Position numbers and translations under genes: made by a program
The notes under the pieces: generated by a model
What the model saw: only the letters and a program-made list of their open reading frames with translations
Databases searched by the model: none
What the model was told of the DNA's origin: nothing
NCBI RefSeq assembly: GCF_014851395.1
Contig: NW_024040152.1
Span: forward strand, 21,500,644 to 21,564,643
Direction of reading: 5' to 3'
Length of the DNA stretch: 64,000 nt
Source of the DNA: Micropterus salmoides
Taxonomy: Eukaryota > Chordata > Actinopteri > Centrarchiformes > Centrarchidae
In this document: in pieces, positions 14,672-27,900 of the stretch
Layout: each line of letters opens with the position of its first letter
Numbering within the stretch: position 1 is the stretch's first letter

Positions 14672-17600
14672 TGTGTGTCCAGTGCCAGCGCCCACTCAAG
14701 CTCCGACTGAACCCCCGACAACAGAGCCCCCTCCCACCATCCCACCTCCTAAAGAGGGTGAGCAAGAAACACAAACTCACTTTCATATCACTTTGTGTGT
14801 TGTAGTCAATTCATTACTTTTTACGGTAACTGTATTTTTTTGATTTTGAAACAGGAAACGAGGACGTAATCTAACAGTTCAGTTTTTGTTATGCAACTCT
14901 GTACTTTTCACAACTGTGAACTGTGTTTAGTTTCAAAACATCAACAGTGACCTGGAAGGAAATTTGGGAATTTGGTGGGGGTGATATAACATAATCAGGG
15001 AGTAAAGTAAATTTTAGGTAAGCAAAAAGAAAAAGTCCGAAGACACTTGAATGTCTCACACAGGAAGTCGACGACACGTTTTCTGTATTCCACAGTGACT
15101 TTACTGTGGGCTGCAGCTGATTGCTCCCTCCCAGCTTCCGCTTAACTAATTTCTGTTCAGCCCCAAAATAACAGAGCACTCAGTCCAATTACCATTCACA
15201 AACAGGCCACACTGGCTCCAACATAGAGGGTGCACCTGTGAGTGACATGTGACATGTCACTTTATAACTACAGTATGTACATGTTGGCTAGTCTTTTTAA
15301 ATTCCAAGCTATGTTAACAGTAACACATGTTTTTAATTTTCTTTACCCAGGAAGCTACGCTATCAGTAAATAAATGAATCCTTACAAAACACTTAAACAC
15401 TTACACTAAAATGTCACAGGGAATCCAAACATTGATCATAACAACTTAATACCAGAGGGTTACCCTTTACTTTAAACCTAGATTAACTGTAATTTAAACT
15501 ACAAGGGTAAACAGCTCATGAACAGGCAAGATACTCTCACTGTAGGGGATTGACAAGTCTGACAAGTCTAGCGAGATTAGGAACAAAGGGTCTCAAGTTC
15601 ACAGTCCGACCCTTCACTTCCTACCCATACGATACTGCTCCTCTGTTCCTGTCTAATGGTCTCAAGTAAAAGTGCACTACAAACTCCACAGACATGAACT
15701 GACACAGAACTGCTGAGCCTGTCTGTAAGCATTTCTGTCGAAGTTTCTGACCTTTGTCAGACCGATGCCCTCATCTCTAATGACGGGCAACCTTTACTCA
15801 GGTCAGAACCACAAAGATGGGGGAAAGAGAAAGCAAAGGTGTGGACTTAAGTGGAAGAGAGAGACAGAAAAAACAACAAGAGGAAGAGAAACAAAGTCAT
15901 AGGCAGGATGAGAAGGACAGGCTCTGCATAGAGCTGCAGACGGAAAGCAGAGGGGAGTAGACAAAGACAAATGGGAAAGACCGAGTGGTAGCATCAGACT
16001 GAGAAAAGTGAGAAAAAGACAGTTTAAAAAAAGGGATAGACAGAAAATGATGTGTGGTGACAGTGTTTAAGACAGATACACAGACTGAGATATTAAAAAA
16101 GTGTAATATCATCATAGCTTTGATCAGAATAAGCCACATGAAACCATAAAGTTTTGTAAAAATATATGATAAAAGCCTTTATTTCTAATACCAGTAGAAA
16201 ATATTTTTGTATTATTTAATGTTTTATTTTATTTCCTCATCTTTCTTCTCTCTCTCGCACTTTGTTGCATTTCGAATTACAACCACTTCAGGTTATCCCC
16301 CCCTGGCTTTTCTGAAAGTTGACATGCTCATGAGCAAGGTTTGGAATTCAGTGAAGAACTAAGTTTAAAACCACAAAACAACTTTACGGCATAAGATAAG
16401 GCTACTGGGAGTCATTTAGAAACCTGAGAAGAATAAAAGAAGGAAAAGTCATGCTTGACTAGGAATAATGGTCGAAAAATCAGTTTTCAAACTCTGAGTT
16501 AGAGCGTGTGCATTATAATCTTATAAACTCTACAGTGTGAAAATTAATCTGAGGACGCAGCCTTTGCACATTTACCCTTTTGCAGCAGATGTATATTTGC
16601 AGTGCTTCATGCTATGCATATTTGCTCAGAGTCTGAATATATGAGGCAGCGAGTTAACATTCAAGTTATGCTTTGTCCTCCTTTGACCTTCATTCTGTAT
16701 GAAATTACTTCTTTAAATGTAGAGAAAAATGATGTGCTGACTAAATCTATATATCTCTTGTCTGTCCTTTTATCCATCTATCCATCTAGTGTGTAAGGAG
16801 GCCAAGGCTGACCTGGCTTTCCTGGTCGACGGTTCCTGGTCCATCGGAGACGAACTTCATGAAGATCACGCGTTTCCTCTACAGCACTATGGGATCGCTG
16901 GATCTGATTGGACCAGATGGAACCCAGGTCAGTCATGTGACTACACTCACACCTAGGACATTTTACCCCAGGGAGACTGTCTCAGAGGAAGAACTCCACA
17001 ATAAAACAGCAGTGAAATCTTACTTGCATGCTTCTACTGTACCTACCTTCCCCCAAATGCGTCATTGAAAAATGTTTGAGTTCAGTCTGGACCATGTAGG
17101 TCTGAATAATGTTGCAGTGAGTCTCCTTGGAGTGCTGGTATTCACATTTAGTGGTTCTTGTGTCTGGTTTAAATGTCTGTAGTCAAAATGACTGTACAGC
17201 CAGTTTATACATAAGTTAACCAACAGTAATACAAGTGTGCCTAAGACTTTTAATTTTCATTCACTTGCTTTGTAATTTATTCTCTTTGTTATAGCATTTT
17301 CCTTCTGAAAATTGCGTGCTCATGGGAAATGTAATGTAAAGCAGATGCTGGGGATGTAGCCAAAAGTAGCCACACTGAAAACCATAAAAATAAAGAAATA
17401 AAGGAATGACATACCATAGTGTAATCTGTGGGTAAGGAGCCCTTTCACAGAAGAGGGAATGAAAAATATATATTTCTATAATGTTTTAAAAGAAACAAAA
17501 GACAAAAAAAGAAATATTACAAACCCCTGCGAGTTCTGCTGGGCTTTGTAATATTTCTAGTCATGGTGTTTTGTGAGCACGGCACAGTGTCAAACATATA

Positions 17601-20600
17601 ATAAATTCACATATATCCAAAAACCCATTGCTCCCCAGCTCTTCCTTTCCAGCCAACTACCTCCTTCCCTGCCTATGCATCTTTCATATACTGCAACCAG
17701 TTTCCTTCCACTACCCTGCAAAAGAAAGAGAGCAACATTTCTATAAGTAGTCTTTCATTTAGTAGGTAATGGAATAATTGAGACCAGACCCTGTACATCC
17801 ATAATGAATGGAAGGAGAGTGATTTAACATGTCTGACTTTCTCAAGATCTGCAGCTTGGTTTCTGTAACCTGCTACTTATTCCTTCCTTCTGTTCTTCAT
17901 TTCATTCTCTATGTTACATTTTAGACAGAAAAATATATTAGGGATAGAACAGACATTTGCCCAAAATAATGATTCTTGAGCAGTAAGAGTTTACTCTTCG
18001 TCCTTTTGACCCTTGTGGGCTTCGCTTTACAGTCTGAAGAAGGTTTCTGCTGTTGGCATTAATTGACTCTAGAGTGATGCTTTGGAGCAGAATTTAACCC
18101 AATTTTCTTTGGCTGTCCCCTGACAAATCAATATCAATCATCATAGCCACAGCCTTGTATCTATGGGACAAATCTGTAAAAAAAAGTGAAGAGGAACCCC
18201 TAGTGAGTCAATATTTCCTTTCTGGAAAGACTTTTTTTTTTTTTTTAGTTGCTGTGCAGTATTCGATTAACTCTGCTCACATGCTGCCACTGTGTTTTGT
18301 GTTAGAAAACATTGCTTTTCTGGCAGGAATGGTGGTCTAAGTATAGATTCTTAAAAAGCTGGAATAAAGATCATATGGTTCTTGCATGGACTAATCCACT
18401 GTCAATTTGATTCTTAGTATAAAATCACATTAATGTAGTGAATATTACTAACTCCAATGAGTTGCTCATGTATCAGGTTTACCAGTAGTAATGCCAGGCT
18501 CTTACTTGGGGCAGTGGTTCTCTATTGTCATTGTGAACTAATTTCTTAGTGCTTCTTGTCTGCATGGCCCCTCACTATGTCAGCAGAGCTCAGCTGGTTC
18601 ATTTGTCACGCTGTAGAGGTGCTTGCTAAACCTTTTTCTTTCATTTGCGTGCTGCCTGCTGTTCATCAGTTTTCTACCCTCTCTGTGCCCCATAACCCTC
18701 TGGCAAGAGGCTACCAAGAGCAAAACACTGGCTGTAATGTGAGAGAGTTGGCTGCGCAGTAAAGAGAGAGTTGGCTGCTAAATGTAGGACACCCTGAGCC
18801 AACAACAGCACCATTAACAGTCTGGAGGTAATGATAGTTGTTCGCCCCTCTTAGAGAAAGCCAATTAGATTGATTATAGCTCTGATTTGAGAGTTTGGAG
18901 ATATATATATATTTTAACAGTGAATTCTCACCTAGAGACTAGCATAGAATAAGGCTGTAATATTCTTGTCTGACATCATGAACATTTACTTTATGTGCTC
19001 AGCATAAAAATATTAAGACCACCAGCACGGAGCAGGTGAGAAAAAGTGAATCCTGCAACCCGTTACCCATTAAACCTCAATGTTAAACCATGAAAATGTC
19101 ACATTTTTGCTTGTGTGTCAGTTGGACAGTTCCATTTGTACTAGTATTCACTTTCCAAGGTTGTTTAAGCACACCCGATTTGTATAATTACACTATTTCC
19201 CTCAGCTAACAAAGGCAGCATCTGTTTGCTACTGTTGTTGCTGTCCAGAGTAAATGCAGACATTGTCGGTGAAAATGAGGTAAGTATTAGGTTTTTGGAC
19301 GCAAAGCGCAGACATTTGGCTTCATTACACTCACATAATGGTACATGAGCTGCTTGGAGTGATTTGGCTTCTTTTCATTTTGGAAGAAGCAGAAACAAAC
19401 CGGCACAAACACGTACATTTCAGTGGTATGGTGACTGACATGAGTGTGAGCAGCTGATGACTGAATTTAAGTTTAAAACACCAGGGGTGTTGATTGGACT
19501 AACTCTGTATAATTTGATTTGACATTTGATTTTAACTTATTAGGCTCCGTCTCTGCCTCTCTGCAGGTGGCCATCGCTCAGTTCAGTGACGATGCTCGGA
19601 CCGAATTTAAGCTGAGTTCCCATGGCAACAAGGAAGCGCTGCTGGAAGCTATTCAAAGGATCAGATACAAGGGAGGAAACACCAAGACAGGTCTGAACGG
19701 TGTATCAGTAGGATTAATGTTGTACTAGTCGGTTTGTTCATCGAGGGAGGGACATTCAGATGTCAGTTTAATTCAAGGGGGTAAGCCAGAGATCGGACAG
19801 TGAAGCCGACCAAAGCCTGCATGGAGGGATCCATGTAGGCCAAAAATGACGTCAAAACCTTGTAACACCCCGTTGCACATGAGAGATGTAACCGTATTGC
19901 TTACATTAAAACAAACTATCAGAGCAATCAGAGATGCTGCGTTGTTGTTTGGCAGGTGAGCTGATTAAACAGTAACGTTCCGAGTCAGACAGACACACTG
20001 AGCCATGAGACTTTTTGTTGCCGCAGCTCTGCAGCTACCAGAATTATGGTATTTCTGCAGTTGTTCTATGTCATTAAACCCCGGTTATGCTGCGCAATCA
20101 TGCGCAGTAGACGCTGGTGCCAACAGGAAGTAACCCTGTAGCAGTATTTTATTGGTCCAAAACTGGCTTCACTGCTCTCCATTCAAATCAGCGAGGTGGC
20201 TTCGTCCATTAATATACTGTCTATGATTTAATTCCTTAGTCAACCTGCTGAACAGAACAGTCTCACCACAAGGCCCATTAGTAGCTGATCTGGAGCTTTC
20301 TCACTCCCAACTCGTCACATATGGACGCTTGGTCAAGACTTCTTTAGCGTTGGTTTTCAACATTTAAGTGTCTGCAGACAAGTTAGCAACATTAAATATG
20401 CAACGTCCAGTTACACTTTCATAATATAAGCACTTGTTAATGTTGTAAATGTCGCAATTTGGCTTTCTTAGGTTTAGGAAAGATCATGGTTTGAGTTATG
20501 ATATACAGACCTTACATAATGAACAGTTATGTTTTAATTACCTTAGAATGAGCCATTGCTTATCTACATACACTGTGGGTTCCCTTGCATGGATGTCGCG

Positions 20601-23600
20601 CCACCATGTTTCTACAGCAGCCCGAAAAGATTAACGGCTCTGCAGAGTGCGTTTGGTCACTATGTTGAATACGTACGAAAAACAAGCAAGTAGTACTAGT
20701 AGTAGTTTTTGTCCGGTTTGTTAGAAGTAAGAAGAGAAGTGAAATTTGAACAAATGGAGGACCACGTGTCTTTAGCACAAGACAACACAACTGTAGCCTC
20801 TCTTCTGGGCTTGCAAAGAGAGAGGTGAACAGTGACTGATGGTGCATTAATGTGATGTCGGAATAATCAGCCCCCCCCCCCACCAGGAGCAGAGATAGGT
20901 TCCAGGGTGTTTAATCCAAGGCAAGACAACCAGGCATGAACGGGTACAGGAAACTGGTACATCCAAAAACCAGAACGGGTAATGCAGCAACTTGCAGAAC
21001 ACACAAGATACGACACTGAACAGCACGTATGCACACTACAATGACCGGATAGGGAATATATACAATATACAGGGACTAATGAGCAGGGCAGGAGCAACAC
21101 AGGTGACCGGGATCAGGGCTAACGAGGCAGAGAGACAGCAGGGAAAAACAGAGAGGCAGGCAGGCAGAGAGAGAGACAGCAGGAGAAAACAGAGAGACAG
21201 GCAGGCAGGTGATAACTGGGGGAACAGACATAACCTAGGTTACTGGACACTAAACACAGACATAAACTAAGATAGAACTAAACCTAAGATACATGACAGA
21301 CAGGTACAAGGTGAGCTAAACAGAACCTGTGAATGAACAATGAAATAAACAAGGCTAAACAGAGAACACAAGACAAGGAACAAAAACAGAAAACATGGAC
21401 CAACTGTTACACAGACCCGGGTAGGAAATAGAGACAGAACTAACCTGGAAACAGGACAACACTCAACAAGGAACAGAACGGAACACTAGCTGACAGATAA
21501 TAACTAGATAAATAATAACCCAGACTAAATAACAGATACCAAACTGATCAATAAGTAAACTTGCAGTGAACTAAACTGAACAGAACTTATGTATGTAACG
21601 AATGTAGATGCAAAACCCAAATCTTAGAATCAAGAACACAGAGTGGATAAGGGAGACAAGATAACACGACAACACAGACAATGGAATAGGATAACAGAAG
21701 AATTTGCAATTAGTTGCAATTTGCAATCCTCACTATTAGATGCTACTAAAACTTACACTGAACCTTTTTGAAGTAATTTTTCTTGTGTAACTTACGCAAG
21801 TTACAGAACCTACGTAACCTACATAACTTAAATAAAAACATTAAATGTTGATTTTTCGATTCACACGGTAAAACGAATGCCTGTTTCCTGGTTAAAAGTC
21901 TGATTTCTGGCCCTCAATTTACCCTCAGACTTCTCTGTTAAATATCCTACACTTACCTTCAGTGTTCAAAAATGACGCTACAGGGCTTCCCCCAGTGTGA
22001 TGAACTATGATTCTAAGAGGTTCCCCAGTGCATTAAAAACTTTCGCCAACAGGTCTTGACCATGCGTCCATATGTGACGACTTAGGAGTGAAAACGGGTC
22101 TTTGATCGTATAACACAACCTTCCTTAGCAGACTGAGTCTGCCCAATTGTCGTGGAATTGAAGATGCTTGAATTCCCATTTTTAGGGGCACTATAGCGAC
22201 TTCTCATCCATGTTGGCTTGAGATCAAAACTTTATTCTTAACCTTGGGAGCAGCGGTTCACAAAACAATCTCACCACAACGTCCATGATCTGGAGATTTT
22301 GATCGTTTGTCCAAAATTTGAGCATTTAGTCAAGTCAAGTCAATTTTATTTATATATTCCAATATCACAAATTGTAGGGGCTGTACAATCTGTACAGCAT
22401 ATGACACTCTCTATCCTCAGACCCTCGATTTGGATTTTAAAAAAACCTTTAATGGGACAGACATGGAAATCTCATGAAGAGCAACACATCAGGGATCTCT
22501 CTCCTAGGATGGACAGACATGCAATAGACGTTGTGTGTAGAATAGACTAAAATTGCAGTATGGGCAATCATGATGAGAAAATTATAGATAGATGGGTTGT
22601 TTCCTAACTATGGTAAGCACAAAATTTTGGATAAACATGAGAAACATGTTTACAAACATTAAGAAACCGAATCTTTTGCCCAATCTCATCTAAAAAAAGG
22701 AAGAAAATCTCTCTGGAGCTTTATAACTTTATTATGGATTTATTAATAGCTTTGACTACATTTAAAAATGTATTTTCAAAGTGTTTGCTTGACCCAGTGG
22801 TTAGAGGGCAGAAAGTAGCCACTTACAGTAAAAACATAAAAAAGGCATTTAATCTGTGGGGATTCTTGTTGGCTAGTAGGTTTATCCAAGCAGATGTATC
22901 TGCTTGAGGCTCAGGGTTAAAGATGCAGAAATCTCCAGTCTTTTGGCGGATTTAGACACAGTGAGGGGCCCTGATGGGGTCTCTGAGGAGAAGTTGAGGT
23001 TTCAAGAATGAAAAAAACGGAATGGATCCGGGAGGATGATGAACAGCTTCAGGTGTTACCAAACAGACTTGAGCCACACAACATCCTCTCCAGACTTGGA
23101 AGAGGACAGCATCTACAATTCCATGACATTAGGATGCATAACAAGCAGTTTGGGGTTGTAACGTTCATGTGGAAGCGTCCAGCTGTGCTAGTACACACAA
23201 GGTCAATGTCAGTAACCGTGGTGCGTTAATGTGGCTTTACAGGTAATGCTGGTTGTTCAGAGGACTTAACTCTTCTAAAGTCTGGGTCATGGCTCAGTGT
23301 CTGTTCAGAGTAATTGTGTCCTTGAGCTTTCCTATCAGCTCCAGGGTCCTCTTACTCCTCTCTCTCTTCTTCCCCCTCCTTCATCTCTTCTACTCTCACC
23401 CCCTACTATCTAGCTTCCTCTTTTCTCTCTTCATCTCTCTTCTTGTTCCAGTATTCCTTCTTTTTTCCCTGTATTTCAAATTTCTTTAACTTCCTACTCT
23501 GCCTCTTTCTTTTGTCAATTTCCCTCATAACCCTTATACACCTACATCTACTGCAATTTTATAGGCTAATGTTCACAGACTCACAATTTCTCCCCCTCTC

Positions 23601-24932
23601 TTTTTGTGTCTCACCCACACATACAGTACCTAAGCGTAATATTAATCCTCTTCGATAGTTCTAACATAATGCCTATCCTTCAGGTTGTCCTTATTTACAC
23701 CAGAGAAACCCACAAAGCTTATTGTATATGCATAAGTTTGGATTATACTTTAGTTGATATGATAGTTGCTTTTTTAAACATATTTATTACATGAAAAAAT
23801 TAAAATATATTGTTTATTTATTTATAAGCCAGTGCCTTTTCACTGATACTTTAGGTAGAAGTGAACATTATTTTGTGTTCTGTTTAATGAAGCTTTTCCC
23901 CTCATTTTGCTTATACGGTATTAAACTATACAAATACTATACTATACAAACACACATATACAGAGATATATACTCCCGGAGACGATCCCCAAACCTCTTG
24001 AATTACATCCTAAACTTTTGGTCCATTCAGAGATGGATCAGTCCTTATCTGGCTTTCCAGACTGAGGCTTGTATGGCAACATTAAAGTCTTTTTGTGCTC
24101 TCCAAGCCTAAACTATTCCCTTTTTTTCATTCTTAAACCTCAACTTCTCCTCAGAGACCCCATCAGGGCCCCTCACTGTGTCTAAATCCCCCAAAGTCCT
24201 CAAAGAAAAGACTGTAGCTTTCTGCGTCTTTAACCCTGAGCCTCAAGCAGATACATCTGTGTGGATAAAACTGCTAGCCAACAAGAATCCCCACAGATTG
24301 AATGCCTTTTTTATGTTTTTAGTAGCTAGCTTACTTTATCTATCCTATAAACATTTTAAATGCAAACTCAAAACTATGAATAGTTCCACTGTAAAGTTTC
24401 AAAGGTCCTGTCAGCTCCACTGATGATTTTCTTCCTTTCTTTTAGATGAGATTGGACGGTAGATTGGGTTTCTTAATCATGTTTATCTGAAATTTTGTTC
24501 AAACACGCTTAGCGTAGTTTAGGAACAACCTGCATCACATTTGCTCAATGTTTCACATCTGCGAAATGCCCACTAACCCCCAGTTCTCTTGTAGAGTCGG
24601 TAAGAGTACTGAGTTTGAGGGTACTGCAGAGGTTCAAGGTGGAGGGAGAGATAATAATTTTTCTATACCCATTTTATAAACAATATGTAAATTATGCCGC
24701 CTCCTTTAAGACTACAGTTTATTTTTTCCCCCACTGTCAGTACAGTCTCATACGAGTGTGAGGGAGGAGCATGTTGAGGATTCAGGGTGTTGAAGCTGAT
24801 ATCCTGGGATTTGGCTTTTCACTATGCATTTATTCATTATGGTATTAGTGAGCCTCTGACTGGCTTGGTGAATGATTGATTTAATGTCACTGCAGCTGTA
24901 ATAGTCTTTATATACTGTATAAGCCTATATAT

Positions 24933-24967
<35 letters not shown>

Positions 24968-27900
24968 TTTTGAGATTGATTTTCATGCTCTACATGAGCA
25001 ATTGTGCTAATCCCTGGCTGTTTGTACAGTATATTCAGATTGAGGGTTAGAGACATTCAAGATGTGATTGGCCTTGTTCTATGATTTTACTTTAGCCAAC
25101 AGTTTGACTACTTCAACTGTTGTAATGCAGAACCTCACTCCATGTTCAAGGTTTCTGAGTACTTTATGAGTTGAGGAATGAATATATGAATGACCCATGA
25201 ATGGGTTTCACTGACTATCAAAGCCAGTAAAACCCATTCAAAATTCATTGTTATTGTCAATACTGCATTTGATTATACAATTTTTCGTTTCATTTTTAAG
25301 AACCAATTGTACCTTTTGGAAGATTAGAGGATGTTATAACTCTCACTGTTCATAGTAACCCAGAGATCATATAAAGAGCTCTTCCTAGTCGGACAGATTT
25401 CACCTGAAGCCACAAAAGAACAGGGAAATAGCATCTCCTACTTTATTATGTTGCACCAAAGCTTTGGATGCTTAAAACAGGAGAGATGATTTCAACTATT
25501 TTTGTTTTCTGTTTTCGTTTCCCTTCTTAAGTGACAGCGACGAAACTGGTGAACTGACATACTTCATACACAAACTGATGCATCATTGATTGATGATGGG
25601 CTTTTGAACCAAAGATCCACAAGACATGTTTCTGTTTTGTTTTAATTTTTATCACCCTTTTTTTTACCTGTCCTTTCCCATCTTTCTTCTTCCCTTTCCC
25701 TCTTTTCCACCTATTCTCCCATTTTCTCTGTGCCCTCTTACCTGCCCTACCCTGTCTTTCTTCACTGTCCATCCAGCCCCTCCTCTATCTCATCCCCCCT
25801 CTCCTCTGCTCTGTCCTGTGTCTCACTTCATGCTTGGCTAGCTGCTGTAATTCTAGTCTCGCCCAGGGTGATCAGAGGACAGTGTAGAAACAGATGTATC
25901 ACTGGCAGATATCTGACAACACAACATTTTAGAGGCCAAGCACTCTATCATTTGTCATCAGTGACAGCTCAGTGAAAAAAAAACAGAAGGAGGAGGAGGG
26001 GGGGGGGGGGTGGTCTGAGGATTTTAGTTTGGTTAGAAATTTGGAGACATACACATCATACACATATAGAGCCATTTACACCACACATTCTCGCATGAAC
26101 AATATGTTCCCTGATACTCCGCACCTCTCTTGATAACTTTATTGATAACAAAGTGAGAGGAAAGAGTGTAAAAGGGCAGAGGGAGTTGAGAGGATTAATG
26201 GCAGTGATTGTCCATTTAATTATGAAAAGGTCAGGGGGAGATGAGTAGAGGAGATAGATGAAGTATTAATGCAAATCATGATGGATAGTATGCAAAAATT
26301 GGCATTAAATAGAAATTACCTACCTGTGTGTGGTAATGATCTCAGGACAGTGCTCATCAGCTTGCATGCACAAAATGAGTATATTTGCACACACATTGTT
26401 GCCTGTATACAGTATGTGTAAACAGTTTATATTTATACAGTCTATGGTTTAGATCAATTAAATCCAGGATATACACACTGCAGGTTTTGGCCACTATACC
26501 TTGTACTTTTTTACTCTAAATAATAATAACCATTCTTCATCTGTTCAAAATTCATGTTTCAACAGTAGTCAAGTTCGCTTCGAGGCAAATAGAATAATAC
26601 AGAATGTTTTAAACTTTATTTTACAAAATGTAAATATTTTCTGAGGGGCTTGATGCACAATGATACATAAGGCATCATTAAATTCAGTGACAGTGGTAAC
26701 TTTGTTATGGGCGGATCATGAAACCTTTTAAAGATGTCTAGACAGATTTTGTTGATTGATTAAGTCCTTTAGCAGTTGACCTGCACACAGTCAAAAGTTT
26801 ATCTTATTTGAACTTTTTGACAGAGTAAATTGTGACATTTCCATCTTAGTTTGTCTCATTTTTAGTGTTTAGGTCTCATTGGAATATATCAGACATCGTC
26901 TGTTTTCGGGCATATTATAAATGCTCCTGGAAACTCGGCCTAAATCTGGTTTCAGGACCTTTTAGGTCACTTATTATCATGTAATTATTATGGGCTCAAA
27001 AATGTATTTTATTAATGCTAAGGGAAGAATAAAAAATACTTTTTTTTTATTAGCAAGTACATTAAAATTGTAGCAAAGGTCATAAGCATTCACATCCTTG
27101 CGGTGGGGAAGAGGACACTTTTAGATTGTTAATGACATGTTAATGATTGTTAATGTTAAAGACATCTGTGCTTCCAATGCATCTGGTTTGCCAAACTTTT
27201 ACTCCTCTCTTCCAAAATGTTGAACCAATGAAGAAATGAAGCTTCATATCAGAAGAAGGTGCTAAGAGTGGTGTGGAGAAGGAATAATCACCACATGAAG
27301 AACAACACTAGGGGCTTGTTAGTTCCCAAGCATGCTGTACTGTTTCTTTTTTGTGTTTTTCCTTCAAGCAATTGTTAAATTTCATTTCACTACAATATGA
27401 AAATAATCTTGCAGAGACATGAAAATGGTTTGAGTTAGATAATCACAGTAAACATCTTTTTTTCTGACTGTAAAATTCAGGAACAAATTAATAGCAAATG
27501 TTTATACAGTAAGAGTTGTCAGAAAATACTCTGCTCTTGAGGGTGCTCAATTAATCTGAGCAGCAAAATATATATATATATAAAATCTATCTTTCAAAGG
27601 CAATATAACCATCAAAACCATTATCCTGCAGGTTATAATGCAACTGAATATCTTCTACTACACCTGGAATACAACTAACTTTAAATTTGATGAAAAGGAT
27701 CTAAATGACAACAGTTATTATACAATTTTTTTTAAATATACCCAGGCAGTGTCCATGTTTTGGCCATATTTACTGTTTACATTTTGACTTTTTACTGGGA
27801 GTTTTTCTTTAAAACACAATTTTTGTCCACACAACCACGTTACAAATAACTTAAAGTTTCCAAAACATTGAAATATTGATAAATACAATGAATATTTATC

